Source: Smittium mucronatum
Taxonomy: Eukaryota > Kickxellomycota > Harpellomycetes > Harpellales > Legeriomycetaceae
Reading direction: 5' to 3'
Assembly (NCBI GenBank): GCA_001953115.1
Contig: LSSL01000111.1
Coordinates: 1-11,860 of the forward strand
Length of the DNA stretch: 11,860 bases
Shown: piece by piece, positions 1 through 7,351 of the stretch
Position numbering within the stretch: position 1 is the stretch's first letter
Layout: each line of letters opens with the position of its first letter
Made by a program: the position numbers and the translations under genes
Notes under the pieces: model-generated
What the model saw: only the letters and a program-made list of their open reading frames with translations
What the model was told of the DNA's origin: nothing
The model's database searches: none

Positions 1-84
1 TTTTATTATGTTTTGAAAAGATTGTTTTGATTGAGAAGTGAGTTATAGAAAAAAAAAAGAATTTACCAATTTTCATTGCGTGAT

Positions 85-181
85 GTCTTCATTTGATGAA
101 ATGTCCATTGGGCGATATTTCCATTTGGTGAATTGTCCATTGGGTCAATGTGCATTTGAACAAATGATATTTGGGTCAAAT
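85..181. repeat. Imperfect 16-bp tandem repeat, hairpin-prone
   Basis: Six head-to-tail units of 15-18 bp can be laid out at 85-102, 103-118, 119-134, 135-149, 150-165 and 166-181, with a weaker one at 71-84. The consensus is close to GTCCATTTGGTGAAAT. Several units are nearly self-complementary: ATTTGATGAAAT at 91-102, and CATTTGAACAAATG at 153-166, which is palindromic except for its central AA. Each unit could therefore form a tiny hairpin. The array is followed by an unusually GC-rich stretch (GTCGCGGCACCGTC, 182-195), which may be the edge of a mobile element. The units are seen directly; the link to a transposable element is inference. Confidence 0.7.
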
Positions 182-449
182 GTCGCGGCACCGTCATTAA
201 AAATGAAATAATGTTTCTATAAAAAATAAAAAATAAATCCCCAATAGTGTAATAATGGCCTCTAAGAATGAAACTTGCCGTCCCTAAATGCGAAAAGCCT
301 TGTAATGCATACGCTTGTTTTATGTGGTATGCTCCAGTGAGATTGATGCTTTTTTATTTTTGATTGATTGAATGAAAATAAATAAATATTGATATTGGTA
401 ATTAATCGATAGCGAGGGTGTAATGTTTTATACCGTAAACCCAGTTATT

Positions 450-466
450 GGAAGGAGGAGGGGGGG
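450..466 (+). other. Isolated G-rich run, possible weak G-quadruplex
   Basis: GG-AA-GG-A-GG-A-GGGGGGG gives four G tracts of at least two Gs separated by one- or two-base loops, so a two-tetrad quadruplex is possible. It stands out because the flanking sequence is strongly A+T-rich. No gene lies next to it, so a function cannot be assigned. Confidence 0.35.
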
Positions 467-3095
467 TTGACAGCCAAACACCATAATTTTCAAAATTTAC
501 TATGAGTATCTACTTAATACAGCCACTTGAAATACGAAACACTGCTACATTATCATTAAAGGCGAGTAAATCAATTTATATCATTGCTTGTTTTTTTTTT
601 TTCCAAATCATTACAGATATGTTTATTTTGAATTTATAGGTTGATGGATTATCTTATAAAGTTGGTTTTGCTTTGAATAAAAAAACACCTATGATCCTAA
701 TCCGGATGATTAGATTTTTTACTTGTGATTATTAGTGGTTAGTAACCGAGTCATTAAAAGTAGTCGGGATTAAAACAGTTTAAATGGATTTGGAATCCAT
801 GAATTGAAATAAAAAAACTCATTTTCTCTTCCTCTCTGGCAATAAAATAAAATTTACATACATGTTAACCAAAAAATATCAAAAAACAATAATATAATTA
901 TTTCGGAATGTTCAGATCTGGAATAAGATTGAGTTTTTTTTTATAAAAAAATCATAGTTTTTCCGAATTTTTTTAAAAAAATAACACGATTTTAGACCAA
1001 TGAGAATGGTTATTAATTACAAGTATTACTAACGAGTCTTTATTTGAAAATCCAGTTGATTGCTCTTGGTAAACAAGCTAAATAGGCAATTTACACTCGA
1101 ATTAGTCTATTTCAATCCATTTTACTCAATATTAATAAGGCTACTTTTAATCTTCAAATAGAATAACCATATTGGAAAGTCACATAATGGTTGCATGTGA
1201 ATTTGATGATATAAAAATCTAAAGTATAATTTTTTTTTCTTGTAAAAAATGCATAGATAATTGCAAATGTTCTTTAATGTTTAAATGTCAAATATCCAGA
1301 TTGATCAAGATAACTCTCAGGCTCCTGAATGAAGGTTCCACCTATAAAAATAAGTGCAAAAAAGCATAAAGCTTACTTTTTTTAATAGAATTCAGTACAC
1401 CGTATCTTAGAGCCACTATTTCCAATATGGGTTAATTTGCTTTTTTCTTAAGATTATTTAAATTCAATTGGATATATAACTTTGATAGCATATTTGACTT
1501 CTATTAGGCTTAAATTATCGGTTAAGAATAGTAGGCCAGATAATTAAGAGCTATAGAACAATGAATAGAACAAACAGGATTATTTAACAACTTTAAAGCC
1601 AGTCTTAGTTAATTACTCAAAATACGTGTTTATATTAAGCCCAAACTCCTGAATCCAAGAAAATGACTCATTCTAAAAATAGTAGATGAGCGATACATAT
1701 TTCTACATGGAAATCTCTAATACATTAATCGCTGAATGTTAATAAGTTTTTTTTATATTTATCAAGTTTTTTAAAAAAAACTCAAAGTAACTAAGAATGT
1801 AGCAAAACAAATATTTTTACTTTATTTTTAAAATACCGAGGAATTTTGAACAAGAATGATATCGAAAAAATAAAACATTGAAATTGACTTGGATTTAGAG
1901 TCTTTTAAATTTATTTTTTTTGAACAAATATTTCAAAACATTTTTTTAAGCCAATATTTTGAGATTTTAGATCGATATTTGTAGTTATAAGCATTTTATC
2001 ATACCCATCTTTTTTTTCTGGTGAGCATTATAATTATCTTGTTATTTCTTTTTAGCTAAATATGTTTAAATCCGCAGCTCCAAAAAGAATAACTTTTTTA
2101 ATGGTTCAAACTTGTAACGAGAATCCCACAAATATGCTGTTTAGATGATAGTTTATCTACTAATAATTCAATTCAGATCTTTATAATATCTGTTTAAAAA
2201 TCAACAGGAACATGGTTTTTCAAGGGAGTGGATATTATAGATTACCAAAGTTCTAATACAGTTCTTTGCCATTAATTTATTCATTGGATTCCTTTTTTTA
2301 AAACATTAAGAATAACATTCACATGAATTTATTTTTTATACAATTAGATGGCATTAAAAAAGAATTGTATCGGATGGTTTTAGGAGAAATAACATTAAAC
2401 TAAAATACGATTTTTTATTTTTTTCACCCAAAAAATAAAATATATTTACACGCTGATAATTTTTATCCCTATTCAAGCATATTAATCCCATTTAGCTAGG
2501 AATTATGAAAAAAAATCTATCTATGTAAAATTATGCTGTAATAGTTACATATTTTTCCCTAGTTTTTTTCTTCAAAAAATTATATTAATCAAATACTATT
2601 TTCAGGGAAATTGGCTGGATAATGCTTTTAAATAAACTTTTCAACTTGCATGAGAAGATTATGGCTACATTATAAATTAAGGATTATTCCAAGCAACATT
2701 AATTGAATAAAAAGCACGTGGGACCAAGATGATGTAATTTTATTACTTTTTATTTATAAATTTGCAGAAATTTAGATAAAATATCTAACAGTTTTATAGA
2801 TAACATCAAACGTTCACAAATATATTTATGTGATCCAAAGAAAATTTAGATGCATTTTTCATCAAAACTTTGCTTTTATATTATATGTTTTGAGTCCCCA
2901 TAATACGAAATGATTCTAATTATTTTTTAAATAGTATATTTTCTCACAAGGATTTTTTTATCGGATATAAGTGACCAATTAATTAAAAAATATCAAATCC
3001 GTTGAATGAAATTATCCAAAATTTTGACAATGTTTTTTTCTCAATTATTTGAAACAGTTTGTTGACTGTGCTTTTCTGTCCAATATGGAATGACA

Positions 3096-3323
3096 TTCCC
3101 GGAAGTATATCCAATAAAATTATTCTTTCATCTTCCACTTTTATTTTATTTTTTGAATTTTTAGAAAAGTTAAAACAGATAAACTTTTTAATATCACCAA
3201 AAAAATGATAATAGGTGTAGGTTTATACATTTTATTTTTAAAATATTTTTGAATTAAATATATAATGCTCTCCTCTAAATTTAACATAAAATCAAATAGG
3301 TTAAACCGATTTTTTTCCCGGAA
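3096..3323. promoter_or_regulatory. Pair of TTCCCGGAA palindromes (STAT-type sites)
   Basis: The same 9-bp palindrome occurs at 3096-3104 and 3315-3323. The second copy extends to TTTTCCCGGAAAA. The motif fits the TTCN3GAA site bound by STAT transcription factors. Only these two exact copies were found in the window. No adjacent gene is visible, so a regulatory role is only a possibility. Confidence 0.2.
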
Positions 3324-3885
3324 AACTTTTGAAAATAATAATAAAAGATTATATTTTTGTTATTAAATGAATTTTCAGTTTATAACAAGAAAATTCTTTA
3401 ATGATTAGACTATATATTGGATTTATTAAAACATATTTAACACTTCAAAATATTGATACTATTGATCGATGAAATTCAACTCCGAAACTATGTTATTTAA
3501 CTTTTATAGATTTTTTATAAAACCAAATATCTTTTTAGAAACAATTTTGGAACTAAAGCAGAGATAGTTAATTGAATTCGTTAAGCATAGTAGTGTTTTA
3601 AGAGTTCTAAAAGTGGAAATTTATTCAACTTTTCCACCATAAAACTTGATAAAAAGAGGGTAGGAAATTCCTTTAATATAAAATATTTGATATATTTTAA
3701 TAAGAGCAATATTTAAGTTTAGAATCCTAGAAGAACTTGATAGTATCATACTACGCATCTTAATTACATAGATTCTTTATTTTTTTTTAAAAAAATAACC
3801 AATTTTATTGTCAAATCGATTTATAAACTAATACACGTTAGATAAATCCCAACATCTTTTTTGGTAGGAATAATTAACAGAAAAA

Positions 3886-3916
3886 ACATTATACAAACCA
3901 AATTTGTGTATAATGT
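3886..3916. repeat. Perfect 10-bp inverted repeat (hairpin)
   Basis: ACATTATACA at 3886-3895 is the exact reverse complement of TGTATAATGT at 3907-3916, with an 11-nt spacer (3896-3906). Part of the spacer (AAA and TTT) can extend the stem if two bases bulge. It lies in gene-free sequence. It could be a tiny structured element, a regulator half-site pair, or chance in A+T-rich DNA. Confidence 0.6.
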
Positions 3917-4253
3917 ACTCTTTTATAAAAAACTGCAGTAAATAAATGTCGCTTACTTAATTCTTTTATACAAATTTCTAGAATTTCACTTTAAGCAGCT
4001 GATAATATCCAAAATAAATTGAGATTCTAAGAGTTTTTACTTATATCATAAAAGAAATACCGAAAACTTTTAAAAAAGTAAAAACTCTTTTCAACCATAT
4101 GACCAATCACGCTTTCAAAGATTTTAAAATACTTGTATTTTGTATATACTGTGATTTCCGAAAACAAATTTATGAAAATCCCAGAAAGATAAACATTTTT
4201 TTTTTTTTTTGAATACTGGTGGTATTAAACCAAATCTCACATACGGCTTAATC

Positions 4254-4300
4254 TCCCCTTGCTTTATTTATAAAAAGGAGGGGATCGTATATATTTCAAG
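4254..4300 (+). promoter_or_regulatory. Promoter-like TATA box plus initiator
   Basis: TATAAAAAG at 4269-4277 is a strong TATA box. The sequence TTCAAGTT follows with its central A at 4298, 29 bp downstream of the first T of the box. That is the spacing expected for a TATA/initiator core promoter in arthropods, although the initiator match is loose. The TATA box sits in the loop of an imperfect stem: TCCCCT at 4254-4259 pairs with AGGGGA at 4279-4284. A short ORF follows at 4393. Such boxes arise by chance in A+T-rich DNA, so confidence is low. Confidence 0.25.
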
Positions 4301-4392
4301 TTTCTGCAAAGCATACAAGTTTTTTGAGTTGTGAAATAAATCAAATTCTGTTCTATTTATTACTAATAAAAAAATATTCCTTCTTTCCGATT

Positions 4393-4548
4393 ATGGAGAA
4401 ATTTAACTGCAAACAGCGAGTAATAAAAAAAAAGAATTCAGAGTTCCAATACCTTATTGTTAGAAGATCAATGCATCCGATAATTAATGTGTTTGAATAT
4501 GTAGTTGTTATTTTTGAAAAAACTCCATTAGGATACAATTTTCTTTAG
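4393..4548 (+). CDS. Doubtful 51-residue hypothetical protein
   Basis: This ATG-initiated frame codes for a short basic peptide beginning MEKFNCKQRV and ending YNFL, with a hydrophobic patch (VFEYVVVIF) in its second half. The frame is open further upstream but contains no earlier ATG after 4324. Position 4393 lies about 95 nt after a promoter-like TATA/initiator pair, and an AATAAA occurs at 4719-4724, about 170 nt after the stop, so a minimal transcription unit is conceivable. No domain or family is recognised. The codon content looks like background A+T-rich sequence, and the opposite strand is equally open. I think it is more likely random than real. Confidence 0.12.
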   Translation: MEKFNCKQRVIKKKNSEFQYLIVRRSMHPIINVFEYVVVIFEKTPLGYNFL

Positions 4549-5766
4549 CTTTTATGAATATTGGAGAGTTTTATTTTTTATTCTGTTTACTGACTTTTAA
4601 ACTCTTTCTGGGGCCAAGTTCTTGCCTTAATCCTATTTTTGTATATCAATTATCACAATTGGGCATAATTTTTAATCTATCCAAATATATAATGGTTATT
4701 GATCTAATGGCAGTATTGAATAAAAAATGAAAGCCATTTTTGTGCTATCAGCCCTAAAGGGGTTAAGAAGTATGTGTGTTTTTATTTCCTCGGCTCTTTC
4801 AAATGTTTTTTTTCCATAAAACAGATCGAGAATAAATAACTCGTTTTAAACTGGATTATTTTATGCTCTAATAACGAGTCGTAGTTATCTACATTTAAAT
4901 CTCAGTATTTTTAATGATAATATGATTTTAGATTTTTTTGTATTTCCAGCTCTAAATGGCAAAAAAAGGAATAATTTTACAAGGTTGATTATATACAATA
5001 GGCGTGATTAATAATAACCATTGTTTCGAAAATCCCCTTGGCAGAAAGAATAAAGTGATCCAATGAAAAATGATTTTTTCAAATACAATTGTACGATCGA
5101 ATGTTTTTACTTTAGAATTTTTTTCGATCAGAGGGCGTAGTATTTGGGCTATTTCATGCACAATGAATTTTTACCCTTTCAAATAAACCCATTTATCTTT
5201 AGGATTTTAAATAAAATGGGCTTAGGCATCTTTTTTATCTCAATAGCTGGGTTTTTACTATTAAGCTTTATATGAACGGATTAGTTAATTGTAACTATGG
5301 ATAATAATGAAGAGGATTAGAAAAATAAACAAAAGCGTATACAGAAATACCAATTTTGTGACCAAATCACGTAGATGTTCATATTTTAAAATTTACCCGT
5401 ATCCAAATAATGTACGTTTCTGTTTTCCAACACCCTCAAATTAATTTGGTTTTATTTAAAAAATCGACAAAATACCATAATATTTTTTAAAACCGCTTGT
5501 AAATTGAATATTCTAGAGAATAATAGGCTCATTAAAGTGTATTAGCAATTTAATATGAACAATGTTTTTTTAAAGTGAACAATAAAACAAAAAAAATCTA
5601 ATTTATTTTCTGTTATTATCACTTATGCCACCTTTGTATAATAGAACCCTTTGGAATATTTCAAATTTTATTGCTATCAACAATGTAATTGTATTCATAT
5701 CTTCTGTTGTATGTGTATTAGCTATATAATTAGGGTAGCAATAATGAATTTTCGGCTTCTGCAACA

Positions 5767-5812
5767 TTACACGTTTTCCGAAAAATAAATTCTGGGGTTA
5801 AAAAACGTGTAA
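5767..5812. repeat. Perfect 11-bp inverted repeat
   Basis: TTACACGTTTT at 5767-5777 is the exact reverse complement of AAAACGTGTAA at 5802-5812, with 24 nt between the arms. Each arm contains ACGT, so the match is not only T against A. No coding sequence or element boundary is evident nearby. It could form a stem-loop in RNA or be a small palindromic insertion. Confidence 0.6.
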
Positions 5813-6920
5813 AAGTAACATTTAACACGATAATACAATTTTTGCGTTTTATGGGCGACTAAGAAATGAGAACATCCAATATTTATTGTTAAAGATCAGC
5901 CTTAATACCAGAAAAAATGACGATTCAAGGTTGATTTAATAATCTATAATTATATACAAAAAGTGGAATTAATTAGATTTTTCAACAAACTAAAGTATTT
6001 AAATTATTAACGCGAGAATAATTACTGGTTGTATCTTGATATTGAAAAAAACTATTCAAGGATATCTTTAGTGAAATCAAAAAATATTCATTTGACCTCA
6101 TCATAATACTCATTATTCATGCAGACTCATATATCTTACAAAAATAATGACCCCAACCCCCCCTCCCATCAAAGGGTGCTTTAGGGCAAAAATCACCACC
6201 TATTTTTCCTATCACAACAAGAATTCGCAAGATAGCTGAATCCCAGTTTTAGCATCCCTTTATTTAAAAAATAAATATAATTGGTCAAAAGTGGCTATAA
6301 TTTTGTTCTCCTCAAATAAAACCGAATTTCGGAATCGTTATTAATATATCTCTGAATTGGATTTCGTTTTCACGAAAAATTAGTTTACCCATAACAGGAT
6401 AAATTTAGGCCATATAGGTGTTCACAAAAGTGTATCGCATTTTGCTTCAAGAAATTATTAAATAACGATTTACACCTTTGTCCAAGTGAAATGCGATTAG
6501 CCATAATCAGCAAGATTTTAACTGGATGTTTATAAAGTCTCATTGTTCAAAAAATCAGTATAAGAAATTTACATCTCAGCTTAAATCAAAACAATTCGAT
6601 GCCATTAACTTCAGCAACATTGAAATATAAAATGATTATTTCTTATGCAAATCCCGCCTTTGTATTATATTTCACCAATAAATACGGCCGTTCTTGGATG
6701 GGACAATTAAAATATCCAATAAATATGAGCTGAATCGCAAAAAATTGTAGAAATCATTTCTGACTTTTAACTATGAGGCCCATTTCTAAAACGAGTGCCA
6801 TTCATTGTCAAACTGTTTTTGAAGGCTAATTCTTGTTTTTTTAAAGGATTTTTACAACTATTGTGAACTAAACAAAGAAGGAAGTTCTCAGCCTTCACTT
6901 TTTTGCACATCAAACCCCGT

Positions 6921-6997
6921 CAATAAGATCGGGTAGCGGACAATAAAATATGACCTCCCATATAAGGATATTGCGATTGGGAGCCGCTCTACTATTG
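6921..6997 (+). other. GC-richer island with a three-stem fold, possible structured RNA or element remnant
   Basis: Three stems nest in order. CAATA (6921-6925) pairs with TATTG (6993-6997). GTAGCGG (6933-6939) pairs with CCG-CT-CTAC (6984-6992), with CT bulged. CTCCCA (6955-6960) pairs with TGGGAG (6978-6983). The 3' strand is paired almost without interruption from 6978 to 6997, which gives 18 base pairs. The 5' strand is broken by loops of 7 and 15 nt, and the terminal loop is 17 nt. The sequence from about 6890 to 7020 is visibly less A+T-rich than its surroundings. No tRNA, snRNA or other known RNA family is recognised. The pairing is seen; a function is not shown. Confidence 0.3.
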
Positions 6998-7167
6998 GAA
7001 AAAAAGCCCGAGTTTCGTAGCATAACAATAATATATATTTTTTTAAAAAAAAAGCCTAGTCATTTTTAACAAATAAACTTTCTCTAATGAACTATAATTC
7101 CAGTGATCTCCAGAAAACCCAAATCATAATATTCAAAACAACTTTTTATATATGGTATTTGCAGTAA

Positions 7168-7175
7168 TATAAATA
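7168..7175 (+). promoter_or_regulatory. TATA box of the acidic repeat protein gene
   Basis: TATAAATA lies 184 bp upstream of the ATG at 7352. Transcription would be expected to start near 7198-7206, giving a leader of about 150 nt. There is no clean arthropod initiator (TCAKTY) at that spacing; TCAATA at 7204-7209 is the nearest. Its position before the only convincing gene makes it the best promoter candidate in the window. Confidence 0.4.
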
Positions 7176-7200
7176 CTCTGGCGAAACCTAGCGAAAATTA

Positions 7201-7269
7201 ATGTCAATAAGCATCTCTCAATCCCTCACAAGTATTTCGGCATCTTTTTACCCAAACCAATACCTTTAG
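7201..7269 (+). promoter_or_regulatory. Upstream ORF of 22 codons in the presumed leader
   Basis: An ATG at 7201 opens a 22-codon frame rich in Ser and Ile, ending with TAG at 7267-7269, 82 nt before the main ATG. It is the only other ATG between the TATA box and 7352 on this strand. The base at -3 is T, so initiation should be weak. If transcription starts upstream of 7201 it could lower translation of the main ORF. If it starts at 7206 or later the ORF is not in the mRNA. The peptide itself resembles nothing known to me. Confidence 0.2.
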
Positions 7270-7351
7270 TCTCGAATTTACATTAACATACTTTTTCCTT
7301 TTTTTTTTGGCAATTTCAACTTTTTTTAAAAAACACTTACCATCCAGGACA

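Larger units (their letters stand above)
182..4250. other. A+T-rich stretch with no recognisable gene
   Basis: No open frame of useful length, conserved protein motif, tRNA-like B box or rRNA-like sequence was recognised on either strand. The stretch is dominated by T and A runs (for example T12 at 591-602 and T15 at 4196-4210) and by self-complementary T/A runs such as 1765-1782. The notable local items are the G-rich patch near 450, two TTCCCGGAA palindromes near 3100 and 3320, and the hairpin at 3886. It could be intergenic or a long intron; nothing visible decides between them. Confidence 0.6.
4549..7150. other. A+T-rich stretch with no recognisable gene
   Basis: No convincing coding sequence, RNA gene or transposase motif was seen. 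An open frame on the minus strand (4952-5161) begins with GTG and shows no recognisable motif. Items of note are a perfect 12-bp palindrome CAAATTAATTTG (5437-5448), an 11-bp inverted repeat (5767-5812), a C-rich run (6152-6168), a 6-bp hairpin TTTCGT/ACGAAA (6362-6377), crossing complementary segments (6424-6496) and a GC-richer structured island (6921-6997). The last 100 bases before 7150 are presumably the upstream region of the acidic protein gene. Confidence 0.55.

Noticed and set aside
4196..4210. T15 run (also T14 at 9881 and T12 at 591) as poly(A) tails of retroposed copies on the minus strand
   Set aside because: No gene-like or SINE-like sequence was recognised adjacent to the tracts, and no target-site duplications could be paired; homopolymer runs are common throughout this A+T-rich window.
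4952..5161. 69-codon minus-strand frame
   Set aside because: Begins with GTG, has no recognisable domain and is of a length expected by chance.
7307..7351. Extension of the acidic protein to a start at 7307
   Set aside because: The first codon there is TTG, which is not a normal start in a eukaryotic nuclear gene; ATG at 7352 has A at -3 and begins a hydrophobic leader.
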